From: Oscillospiraceae bacterium
GTDB lineage: Bacteria; Bacillota; Clostridia; Oscillospirales; CAG-272
NCBI GenBank assembly: GCA_015065215.1
Contig: SVQT01000016.1
Location: forward strand, 1 to 39,401
Direction of reading: 5' to 3'
Length of the DNA stretch: 39,401 bases
Below the pieces are notes generated by a model. The model searched no databases and was not told the origin of the DNA. It saw nothing but the letters and a program-made list of their open reading frames with translations. The translations under genes were made by a program, and so were the position numbers. The first letter of the stretch is position 1, and every line of letters begins with the position of its first letter. Of the stretch, positions 1 through 6,304 are shown piece by piece.

Positions 1-126
1 CGGTTCAAGCGCCAGTGCGCAAGATCCGGTGTCCTTGCCGAACTTCGCAAGAGAGAGCATTACGAAAAGCCCAGCGTAAAGCGTAAGAAGAAGTCCGAAG
101 CTGCACGCAAGCGTAAGTATAAATAA
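1..126 (+). CDS. rpsU: 30S ribosomal protein S21, C-terminal part
   Basis: The first 41 codons form an open frame from the window edge to a TAA stop. It encodes a very basic tail that includes [20 protein letters not shown] and ends in RKRKYK. This is the typical C-terminal half of small-subunit protein S21, a short protein (about 58 residues) near the 3' end of 16S rRNA that takes part in initiation. The start lies outside the window. A strong terminator follows 11 bases after the stop, so this is the end of its transcript. Identification rests on the [11 protein letters not shown] pattern and the Lys/Arg-rich tail. Confidence 0.93.
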   Translation, partial: RFKRQCARSGVLAELRKREHYEKPSVKRKKKSEAARKRKYK

Positions 127-137
127 TCATTGCGAAA

Positions 138-176
138 ACAGAGAGCCGCGGGTAAGCCCCGCGGCTCTCTGTTTTT
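138..176 (+). terminator. Rho-independent terminator after rpsU
   Basis: A 15-bp GC-rich stem (arms ACAGAGAGCCGCGGG and CCCGCGGCTCTCTGT) closes a 4-base loop and is followed by a T run. It ends the rpsU transcript. Confidence 0.93.
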
Positions 177-213
177 CTGTGCGCTGACGCGAAAGAGGAA
201 TTTTTCAAATTTG

Positions 214-242
214 TTGCTTTTTTTCGCAATGTATGCTACAAT
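214..242 (+). promoter_or_regulatory. SigA-type promoter for the DUF5058 operon
   Basis: TTGCTT at 214-219 and TACAAT at 237-242 are 17 bp apart. Transcription would start near 249, leaving a leader of about 155 bases before the ATG at 405. Confidence 0.75.
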
Positions 243-404
243 ATATATGTATTTTGAAAAGGCGGGGATGTACCCGTCCCTTGGTACACCGATCGCTTTG
301 ACACAGCCTTTGCGGATAGTCTGGCGGGATGTACGGCGTTGCTACAAAAATGAAAAGAAAGCCCCCAAACGGTATAAAAAATCAAGAAAAAAAGGAGAAA
401 CAGC
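243..404 (+). other. Long 5' leader of the DUF5058 operon, possibly structured
   Basis: No gene fits this stretch. It holds a hairpin with arms GGGATG/CGTCCC at about 266-281, and the string GGGATGTAC occurs twice, near 267 and 327. I see neither an intrinsic terminator nor a recognisable riboswitch consensus. The AAGGAG ribosome binding site sits near 390-395, just before the ATG at 405. Leaders this long often hold regulatory RNA, but I cannot assign a class. Confidence 0.4.
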
Positions 405-1202
405 ATGGAATTCAGTATCAATCACCCCTTGCTCTTTGTGCTGGCAGGTATCATCGTGCTGATCGTGCTTGCCCAGTCTGTCTTTTTCCTGCTCCTTGCC
501 TGGCGCCGCGGCGTCAAGATGGGAATGGAGAAAAAGAAGCTGCGCCGCATTGCCGTGAGCGCCGCCGTGTTCACCATCGCCCCCGCCATCGCGATCATCA
601 TCAGTATCGCGACGCTTTCTAAGGATTTGGGGCTTCCGCTCCCTTGGCTGCGCCTGAGTGTGGTCGGCTCGCAATCCTATGAGACCATCGCGGCGCAGAA
701 CACCCTGAGCGCCATGGGCTCTAAATTGGGTGGCGGCACGGTTTTGAACGCCTCTGCCTTCGTGACCATCGCGCTGGTCATGACCATCAGCATTATGGTG
801 GGCATCTGGCTGGTGCCGGTGGTGGCCAAAAAGATGCAAAAGGGCATGATCACCATGGAAAAGCGGGATAAGAAATGGTCGGATATTTTCAATGCCTCTA
901 TGTTTATCGGCATGATCGCCGCCTTCCTTGGCTTTGTATTCTGCGATTTTGGCTCGATCTTCAAGGGCGAGACCTACGGCCTGACCCCTGTGCTGGTCAT
1001 GATCGTATCGGCACTGACCATGGTGCTGGCCGGCCTTTTGGTTCGCCTGACCAAATGGCGCTGGATCAATGACTACGCCTTGCCGGTCAGTCTTGTGGTG
1101 GGCATGGCAAGCGCCATTCCGATCACAGCTTGGCTGGGTGTTGAGCCCGCCGGGGAGGTTGCCGCCGAAACGGCACGCCTTCTCACAACTGTATTTTGCT
1201 GA
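405..1202 (+). CDS. DUF5058-family integral membrane protein
   Basis: This 265-residue protein is strongly hydrophobic, with about six to seven membrane spans. The first (residues about 9-31) is followed by the basic stretch RRGVKMGMEKKKLRR. A loop near residues 87-110 holds SQSYETIAAQNTLSAMG, then come further spans and a basic loop KKMQKGMITMEKRDKKW near 146-162. The overall pattern matches my memory of DUF5058, an uncharacterised membrane family of Firmicutes often found beside a second membrane protein and an M20 peptidase. The next gene starts 17 bp downstream. The start has a good AAGGAG. Transport is a plausible role from the fold and context, but the substrate is unknown. Confidence 0.72.
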   Translation: MEFSINHPLLFVLAGIIVLIVLAQSVFFLLLAWRRGVKMGMEKKKLRRIAVSAAVFTIAPAIAIIISIATLSKDLGLPLPWLRLSVVGSQSYETIAAQNTLSAMGSKLGGGTVLNASAFVTIALVMTISIMVGIWLVPVVAKKMQKGMITMEKRDKKWSDIFNASMFIGMIAAFLGFVFCDFGSIFKGETYGLTPVLVMIVSALTMVLAGLLVRLTKWRWINDYALPVSLVVGMASAIPITAWLGVEPAGEVAAETARLLTTVFC

Positions 1203-1219
1203 AAAGGGGGGCAACGAAA

Positions 1220-1933
1220 ATGGATGAAAATCGCAATATAGAAACCGAAGCTGTTGTCGATACCGCGACCGAGGCAGGCGCCACTTATATGGACAAGGTG
1301 CATAAGTGGGGGCGTATCTGGAACCTTTCTATGGTACCGATCCTGTTCGCCTTCCCGATCATTATCGCTATTGTTTTTCAGGCCATCCCTGACTGGAAGG
1401 GCCTTGGCATGGGCCTTTTGGCCACCGCGCCGATGTACTGGGCGGTCGGCGTTGTAGAGACCTTTACCTATATCCCGATGCTTGGCGCGGGCGGCTCTTA
1501 CCTTTCCTTTGTGACCGGTAATATTTCCAATTTGAAGCTCCCCTGTGCGCTGGGCGCCTTGGATCAAGCCGGTGTGAAGGGCAGCTCAGAGGAGGGGGAG
1601 GTCATCTCCACCATCGCCATTGCCGTTTCCAGCATTGTCACCACCCTGATCATTATTTTGGGCGTGATCCTGCTGGTGCCGCTGACCCCCGTGCTGGAAA
1701 ATCCGGCGCTGGATCCCGCCTTTGCCCAGATCCTGCCTGCTCTGTTTGGCGGCCTTGGCGTGGTGTTCATCTCCCGGAACTGGAAGATCGCCATCGCGCC
1801 GATCGCGTTGATGCTGATTTTGTTCATCGCGATTCCCGCCTTGAATGAGGGCACTGTGGGTATTATGGTGCCGGTCAGCGTGATCTTTACGATGATTGTC
1901 AGCCGTATCATGTATAAAAAAGGTTTGCTTTGA
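1220..1933 (+). CDS. Integral membrane partner of the DUF5058 protein, function unknown
   Basis: The product has 237 residues, counted from the ATG at 1220, which has an AAGGGGG site upstream; an upstream in-frame start at 1196 overlaps the previous gene and is less likely. An acidic, soluble N-terminus of about 30 residues precedes about six membrane spans. Gly/Pro-rich turns lie between spans, for example ETFTYIPMLGAGGSYLSF and SFVTGNISNLKLPCALGALD. The conserved-looking TGNISNLKLPC loop between spans could line a substrate path (inference). It is co-transcribed with the DUF5058 gene before it and the M20 peptidase after it (11 bp gap), so the two membrane proteins probably act as a heteromeric complex. 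I do not recognise a named family. Confidence 0.6.
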   Translation: MDENRNIETEAVVDTATEAGATYMDKVHKWGRIWNLSMVPILFAFPIIIAIVFQAIPDWKGLGMGLLATAPMYWAVGVVETFTYIPMLGAGGSYLSFVTGNISNLKLPCALGALDQAGVKGSSEEGEVISTIAIAVSSIVTTLIIILGVILLVPLTPVLENPALDPAFAQILPALFGGLGVVFISRNWKIAIAPIALMLILFIAIPALNEGTVGIMVPVSVIFTMIVSRIMYKKGLL

Positions 1934-1944
1934 GAGGTGAGGGA

Positions 1945-3396
1945 ATGCCTGAAGCGTTACTGTATATTTTGTATGGCTTAGCGGGGGTGTTGGCCCTGCT
2001 GATAGCGGTTGTCTTGGTGCGGACCTTTACCTTTCGCCCCAAGACCTCCAAAAAGGAGATCGACACAGCTCCCGTCTCCTTTGACGGCGATGCCGCCGTC
2101 TGCGCGTTGCAAAAGCTGTTGCAGTGCAAAACGATCTCCTATCACGACCAAAGCCTTGAGCAGGAGGCGGAGTTCCAAAAATTGATCGATCTGCTGCCTG
2201 AGCTGTACCCGGAGGTCTATCGGGCTTGCGAGCTGCAAGCCTTGCCCGACCGCGCCTTGCTTTTCCGCTGGGCGGGTAAAAAGCAGGGGGCTCCCGCGGT
2301 GATGATGTCGCACTATGACGTGGTACCGGTAGAGGAGAGCGCTTGGCAAAAGCCGCCCTTTTCCGGCATCATCGAGGATGGTGTTTTGTGGGGCAGAGGG
2401 GCTCTGGATACCAAGGTGACCATGAACGCGGTGCTTTTTGCCGCCAATCACATGATCAAAGAGGGTTATGTGCCGGAAAATGATATTTATTTCGCTTTTT
2501 CCGGCGGTGAGGAGATCAACGGCCCCGGCGCGTTGCATATCGTCAATTACTTCAAGGAGCGGGGCATTACCCCCGCTTTGGTGGTGGACGAGGGCGGCGG
2601 CGTGGTGGAAAAGGTTTTCCCCGGTGTGAAAAAGCCCTGCGCGTTGGTCGGTATCGCCGAAAAGGGGATGCTCAATCTGACGCTGTCGATGGAAAGCAAC
2701 GGCGGTCATGCCTCGGCACCAAAGCCCCATACCCCCATCGGGCATCTTTCCCGCGCGGTCTGCAAGGTAGAGGATCATCCCTTCCCGATGCATACCACAA
2801 AGCCGGTGAAGGAAATGTTCGATACGCTGGGGCGGCACTCCACCTTTTTGTTCCGTATGATTTTTGCCAATCTCTGGCTGTTTGGCTGGGTGTTAAAGCC
2901 GATCTGCGCCAAAGGCGGTGATCTCAACGCCCTGCTGCGCACCACAGTGGCCTTTACCCAAAGCGAGGGCAGCTCCGCGCCCAATGTCATCCCGCCCAAG
3001 GCGTCGGTAACAGCGAACCTGCGTCTCAATCCGGCCGATAGCGTGCAGGGGGCGGTGGATCGGATCAGCAAATTGATCGGGAACGAGCAGATCAAGCCGG
3101 TGGTGGGGTATCATGTAGAGCCCAGCCGCATTTCCCAGACCCATTGCGACGCCTGGGATAAGATTGTCTCGGCGGTTGGCGGTACCTGGCAGGGCAGTGT
3201 TGTTTCCCCCTATCTCATGATGCAATGCTCGGATAGCCGCCATTGGGGCGCGATTTCTGATCACGTTTACCGCTTTTCCGCCATGGACCTCACCGCCGAG
3301 GAGCGGCGCACCATCCACGGCCATGACGAGCGCATCCGGTTGGATTGTCTCAAGCGCTCGGTGGAGTTTTATATCCGCCTCATGCGGCAATGCTAA
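1945..3396 (+). CDS. Membrane-anchored M20-family metallopeptidase
   Basis: This is a 483-residue M20 dizinc hydrolase (ArgE/DapE/carboxypeptidase group). I prefer the ATG at 1945, preceded by GAGGTGAGGG, over a TTG at 1930 that overlaps the upstream gene. Residues about 3-26 form one hydrophobic helix followed by RTFTFRPK, which suggests an anchor with the catalytic part on the cytoplasmic side. The M20 signature is complete: the metal-binding His in MMSHYDVVP, the bridging Asp in GRGALDTK, the Glu pair in FSGGEEINGPG, an Asp in VVDEGGG and a C-terminal His in IHGHDERI. A dimerisation (lid) domain lies in the middle. As the third gene after two membrane proteins, it may cut a peptide or N-acyl amino acid that they move (inference). 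Confidence 0.85.
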   Translation: MPEALLYILYGLAGVLALLIAVVLVRTFTFRPKTSKKEIDTAPVSFDGDAAVCALQKLLQCKTISYHDQSLEQEAEFQKLIDLLPELYPEVYRACELQALPDRALLFRWAGKKQGAPAVMMSHYDVVPVEESAWQKPPFSGIIEDGVLWGRGALDTKVTMNAVLFAANHMIKEGYVPENDIYFAFSGGEEINGPGALHIVNYFKERGITPALVVDEGGGVVEKVFPGVKKPCALVGIAEKGMLNLTLSMESNGGHASAPKPHTPIGHLSRAVCKVEDHPFPMHTTKPVKEMFDTLGRHSTFLFRMIFANLWLFGWVLKPICAKGGDLNALLRTTVAFTQSEGSSAPNVIPPKASVTANLRLNPADSVQGAVDRISKLIGNEQIKPVVGYHVEPSRISQTHCDAWDKIVSAVGGTWQGSVVSPYLMMQCSDSRHWGAISDHVYRFSAMDLTAEERRTIHGHDERIRLDCLKRSVEFYIRLMRQC

Positions 3397-3423
3397 TTGA
3401 CAAAATTGGTTTTCGTTAGCAAC

Positions 3424-3462
3424 AAAGCACCCTGACGGCATTTGCCGTCAGGGTGCTTTGAG
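3424..3462. terminator. Bidirectional terminator between the M20 gene and hpf
   Basis: The arms AAAGCACCCTGACGGCA and TGCCGTCAGGGTGCTTT flank a very small loop, with A and T runs on the outside. It lies between convergent genes and can serve both. Confidence 0.88.
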
Positions 3463-3465
3463 ATT

Positions 3466-3990
3466 TTATTCTTCCGCGATGATCAGGCCGTAATCGCCTG
3501 CCTTGCGGCGGTAGACCACGCAGGGCTCGTTTGTTTCGGCGTCACGGAAGACAAAGAACTGATGCTCCAGCAGGTTCATTTGCAAAATGGCTTCTTCTAC
3601 CGACATGGGCTTGATGGGGAAGGATTTGGTGCGGATTTTGAACTCGCCCTCTTCCTCCTCGTCTACATCATCGGGCAGGGGACTTTCAAAGGCACCGCTG
3701 CGCAAGCGCTTTTCCAGTCTGGTCTTGTTTTTACGGATCTGCCGCTCCAGCGACTCCATCGCTTCATCGATCGCGTTCTGAAAGCTCTCGGCACCCTCCT
3801 CACTGCGGAAGATGGTACCGCCGTAGTTGATGGTGATTTCTATATATTGCAGATCGTGCCTACAGCTGTAGACCACGATCGCCTCCGCGTCGTCGCCAAA
3901 GAAACGATCGAATTTGGCTAATTTCTTCTCGGTCAGATCCTTGAGGGATTGACGAACGGTCATTTGCTTTCCGCTAACAGTCATTTTCAT
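3466..3990 (-). CDS. hpf: Ribosome hibernation promoting factor, long form
   Basis: This is a 174-residue long-form HPF. The N-terminal part (residues about 1-95) has the YfiA/HPF beta-alpha-beta-beta-beta-alpha pattern (MKMTVSGKQMTVRQSL, then YIEITINYGGTIFRSEEGAE). After an acidic linker (DDVDEEEEGEF), the C-terminal domain carries IRTKSFPIKPMSVEEAI and ends in RRKAGDYGLIIAEE. In long-form HPFs the C-terminal domain mediates formation of 100S ribosome dimers at slow growth. The ATG at 3990 has AGGCGG seven bases upstream; a GTG at 4044 would add 18 residues with poor ribosome binding site spacing. It is a single-gene unit. Confidence 0.95.
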   Translation of the reverse strand: MKMTVSGKQMTVRQSLKDLTEKKLAKFDRFFGDDAEAIVVYSCRHDLQYIEITINYGGTIFRSEEGAESFQNAIDEAMESLERQIRKNKTRLEKRLRSGAFESPLPDDVDEEEEGEFKIRTKSFPIKPMSVEEAILQMNLLEHQFFVFRDAETNEPCVVYRRKAGDYGLIIAEE

Positions 3991-4064
3991 AGCAATTCCG
4001 CCTTTCTGTAACCGTAGGGTGCCGCGGGGAAGCCAAGCGGACACCTCCTCGGGTTTACAATTTC

Positions 4065-4092
4065 ATTATAGCACATCTTTTGTGAAAAATAA
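4065..4092 (-). promoter_or_regulatory. Probable hpf promoter
   Basis: On the minus strand a perfect TATAAT (4070-4065) lies about 75 bases upstream of the hpf ATG. The -35 region is AT-rich (TTATTT-like) and weak, so control by another factor or by SigB/SigH-type sigma factors cannot be excluded. Confidence 0.5.
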
Positions 4093-4147
4093 ATAGGTTT
4101 TTCGAAAAAAAATGAAAAAAATTGTGAAAAATTTCTGTTTTTCTGTC

Positions 4148-4183
4148 AAAAAACGCTCTGCGTCGCGACGCAGAGCGTTTTTT
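4148..4183 (-). terminator. Terminator of the esterase-lacI unit
   Basis: A perfect 24-bp palindrome (CGCTCTGCGTCG and its complement) is flanked by six A and six T. It sits four bases past the esterase stop on the minus strand. Confidence 0.9.
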
Positions 4184-4187
4184 GAGA

Positions 4188-4997
4188 TCAAAGCTCCTTT
4201 GCCCACTTGATGGCCAGCTCCACCCAGCAAGCGCAGTGTGGGTTGAGCAGATTTTCACTGCCCTTGGCGGTCTGCTCGTTGCAAAGGGCAAGGCCGTGGG
4301 GGCCGTTGGGGAAGATGTGCAGCTCGAAGGGTACCTTGGCTGCGGTCATGGCCTCTGCCATGAGCAGGGCGTTTTGCACAGGTACGCAGTTGTCATTGAA
4401 GGTGTGCCAGATAAAGGCGGGGGGCGTGGTCTCGTTGACGTGCAGCTCCAGCGAGAAGCGGTTTTCCTCCTCCTTGGTGGGGGTCTTGGTGCCGCAGAGC
4501 CTGTGGATCGAGCCCTTGTGTGCCCACTCACCCGCGGTGATCACTGGGTAGCACAAAATCATGCCGTTGGGGCGGTTGATCCCCTCTGGCGCTCCCTTTT
4601 GTATATCGGCCAAAACGGGGCTGTTCCAAAGCACGCCGGCGCTGGCGGCAAGATGTCCGCCTGCTGAGAAGCCGCAGGTGAAAATGCGATCCGGGTCGAT
4701 ATGATACTCCGGCGCGTGCTCGCGCACGTGCTTGATAGCCAGGGCAACCTGTTTTAAGGGGGCGTAATCCTTGGCGCCCTCGCCAACGCTATAGCGCAGG
4801 ATAAAGGTGGCAAAGCCCGCGGCAAGGAACTGGGTGGCGATCGGCTCTGCCTCACGGTCAGAGAGCGCGCCGTAGCCGCCGCCGGGGCAAACGATGACGG
4901 CCTGCCGGGGGGTGAGCTTTAGCTCGGCGGTGTTAGAAACGCAAATAGGGGTCAGGGTGGCATCCTGATGGCCAAGGGCAATGGTTTGGTAGATCAT
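4188..4997 (-). CDS. Alpha/beta-hydrolase esterase, acetyl/feruloyl xylan esterase type
   Basis: The product has 269 residues with an alpha/beta-hydrolase fold. The oxyanion-hole motif VCPGGGYG is at residues 37-43, the nucleophile elbow GFSAGGH has Ser111, the acid is probably Asp202 in FNDNCVP, and the base is His234 in GPHGLAL. The order and the GGGYG/SAGGH signatures fit the esterase_lipase/BD-FAE type that removes acetyl or feruloyl groups from plant xylan. No signal peptide is seen, so it would act in the cytosol on imported oligosaccharides. It lies 12 bp downstream of a LacI-family gene in the same direction, which suggests sugar-controlled co-expression. Exact substrate specificity cannot be read from sequence. 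Confidence 0.82.
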   Translation of the reverse strand: MIYQTIALGHQDATLTPICVSNTAELKLTPRQAVIVCPGGGYGALSDREAEPIATQFLAAGFATFILRYSVGEGAKDYAPLKQVALAIKHVREHAPEYHIDPDRIFTCGFSAGGHLAASAGVLWNSPVLADIQKGAPEGINRPNGMILCYPVITAGEWAHKGSIHRLCGTKTPTKEEENRFSLELHVNETTPPAFIWHTFNDNCVPVQNALLMAEAMTAAKVPFELHIFPNGPHGLALCNEQTAKGSENLLNPHCACWVELAIKWAKEL

Positions 4998-5009
4998 AGC
5001 GGTTACTCC

Positions 5010-6017
5010 TTATGCATTGTTTTTTACCGTGCGGCGTTGGATGAGCTTAGTGGGTAAGATGATTTGCTCTTTTTGGGTGGCGTTTTCCTCGATCTTGCTC
5101 CAGATCAGCTCCGCGGCGGCGGTCGCCATTGTTTTTTTGGAAACGCTGACTGAGGAGAGCGCGGGGGAAAAGGAAAAATCAGAGCAGATGTTGTCAAAGC
5201 CCACCACGGAAAGATCGTTGGGGACCGACTTGTTCATATCCTCTAATACGCGGATCGCCTCATAGGCCAGCAGATCACTGAAGGTGATCAGGCCGGTGAC
5301 CTCTGGGTGCGCCATGAAAAAGCGGTGCATCTGGGCGCGGTTGCTGCTGTCTGTTTTCACCGAAAGCGTGAGCAGCCGGCCTTCTGACAGAGGGAGCTTG
5401 CGCTCCGCGTGCGCGCGGCGTATGCCTTCAAGCCGTTCCTTTGCCGCCGAGATGCGGAGGTCGCCGTTAAAAAAGGCGAGATGGCGGTGCCCCGCGTCAA
5501 AGAGATGGCTGGCCGCCAGATAGCCGCCTAACGCGTCATCGCAGACCACATAATCGGCATCGGTGCCGTCCTGCCTTCTGCCGATCAGGCAAAAGGGGAC
5601 GCCGGTGCTTTTCAGATACGCGAGATTGTCTTCGTCCCCGGCAGCTGGGCAAAGAAGGATGCCATCCGCGTTTTGCGCCAATGCCGCATGAATGGCCTCA
5701 CGCTCAATGGCCGGATCCTCATCGGTATTGAGCACAAAGACGGTATAGGATTTTTGCCTGAAAAACGCCTCAATGCCCCGGAAAATAATAATGAAATTGG
5801 GGTTTGCCACATCCGGCAATATCAAGGCGATGGTGCGACTGCGCCCCGAGCGCAGTCCGCTGGCGGCAGTGTTGCGGATATAGCCCATTTCGGCGGCAAT
5901 TTTGCGGATCTCCGCGCGGGTGCCGGCGGCAATATCGGTCTTGCCGGAAAGGGCGTGTGACACCGTATTGATCGAATAACCGGTTCGTTGGGCAATGTCC
6001 TTTAGCGTAACCTTCAC
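5010..6017 (-). CDS. LacI-family transcriptional regulator
   Basis: The product has 335 residues. The N-terminal helix-turn-helix (residues 3-48, VTLKDIAQRTGYSINTVSHA) has the LacI hallmark and is followed by the hinge region (IRNTAASGLRSGRSRTIALI). The periplasmic-binding-like effector domain runs from about residue 62 to 325 (ALILPDVANPNF, then VVGFDNICSDF). The start is a GTG at 6017 with GGGAGG upstream. It heads a unit with the esterase and probably represses that unit in response to a plant sugar (inference). TGCCAAACGGCA, a small inverted repeat overlapping its own -35 box (6065-6076), is a possible operator but does not match the classical LacI/GalR consensus well. Confidence 0.93.
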   Translation of the reverse strand: MKVTLKDIAQRTGYSINTVSHALSGKTDIAAGTRAEIRKIAAEMGYIRNTAASGLRSGRSRTIALILPDVANPNFIIIFRGIEAFFRQKSYTVFVLNTDEDPAIEREAIHAALAQNADGILLCPAAGDEDNLAYLKSTGVPFCLIGRRQDGTDADYVVCDDALGGYLAASHLFDAGHRHLAFFNGDLRISAAKERLEGIRRAHAERKLPLSEGRLLTLSVKTDSSNRAQMHRFFMAHPEVTGLITFSDLLAYEAIRVLEDMNKSVPNDLSVVGFDNICSDFSFSPALSSVSVSKKTMATAAAELIWSKIEENATQKEQIILPTKLIQRRTVKNNA

Positions 6018-6049
6018 CAGCGCCGCCTCCCTCTTGGTTTGTTTTTTTC

Positions 6050-6078
6050 ATTGTATCACATTTGATGCCGTTTGGCAA
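6050..6078 (-). promoter_or_regulatory. lacI-esterase promoter
   Basis: On the minus strand TTGCCA (6078-6073) and TACAAT (6055-6050) are 17 bp apart. The promoter lies back to back with the folate gene promoter at 6097-6124. Confidence 0.8.
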
Positions 6079-6096
6079 GATTTTTTTCTCCCCCTC

Positions 6097-6124
6097 TTGA
6101 CATTTGCGCCCAAGGTGCTATAAT
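6097..6124 (+). promoter_or_regulatory. Strong SigA promoter for the folate gene
   Basis: The consensus boxes TTGACA (6097-6102) and TATAAT (6119-6124) are separated by 16 bp. Transcription would begin near 6131, directly before the riboswitch. Confidence 0.9.
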
Positions 6125-6134
6125 GTATATATCT

Positions 6135-6240
6135 TGAAGAGTAAAAGCTGTGGCGTCAAGTGCCGACGGGACGGGGAGTTGCCGGTCGGACGAAGGGCAA
6201 AAAAGTTTGTTCCGCGGTCACCGCTTTGCATCCCGCTTCA
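6135..6240 (+). promoter_or_regulatory. Tetrahydrofolate (THF, folT) riboswitch
   Basis: The core elements of the THF riboswitch appear in order: AGAGTA, GGCGTCAAGTG, a P3 stem CCGAC/GTCGG, GGACGAAGGGC, TTCCGCGGTCACC and GCATCCCGCTTCA. P1 closes by TGAAG (6135-6139) with CTTCA (6236-6240). P2 pairs AAAGC with GCTTT (6226-ish). The GGGAC loop near 6168 can pair with GCATCCC, as in the known pseudoknot. The gene downstream carries FolT, the usual partner of this class. It most likely lowers expression when reduced folate is plentiful. Confidence 0.88.
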
Positions 6241-6262
6241 TCCAAAGAATTGAGAGCGAACG

Positions 6263-6296
6263 CCTCCTTTTTTCGATGAAATTCGGGAAAGGGAGG
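6263..6296 (+). promoter_or_regulatory. Hairpin that can hide the folT ribosome binding site
   Basis: CCTCC (6263-6267) can pair with GGAGG (6292-6296), the Shine-Dalgarno sequence of the ATG at 6305. No U-rich terminator lies between the aptamer and the gene, so control is probably at translation. Pairing is seen in the sequence; switching is inferred. Confidence 0.6.
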
Positions 6297-6304
6297 TTTT
6301 TGAT

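Noticed and set aside
342-1214. Long minus-strand frame opposite the DUF5058 gene
   Set aside because: It is His/Gly/Asp-rich low-complexity translation typical of the antisense of a GC-rich gene. The same holds for other long antisense frames, for example opposite the genes at 15,215, 20,797 and 31,971.
3940-4044. Leader peptide or earlier start for hpf
   Set aside because: A GTG at 4044 has GAGGAG directly next to it with no spacing. A short TTG frame with better spacing overlaps hpf in another frame, but nothing shows it is used.
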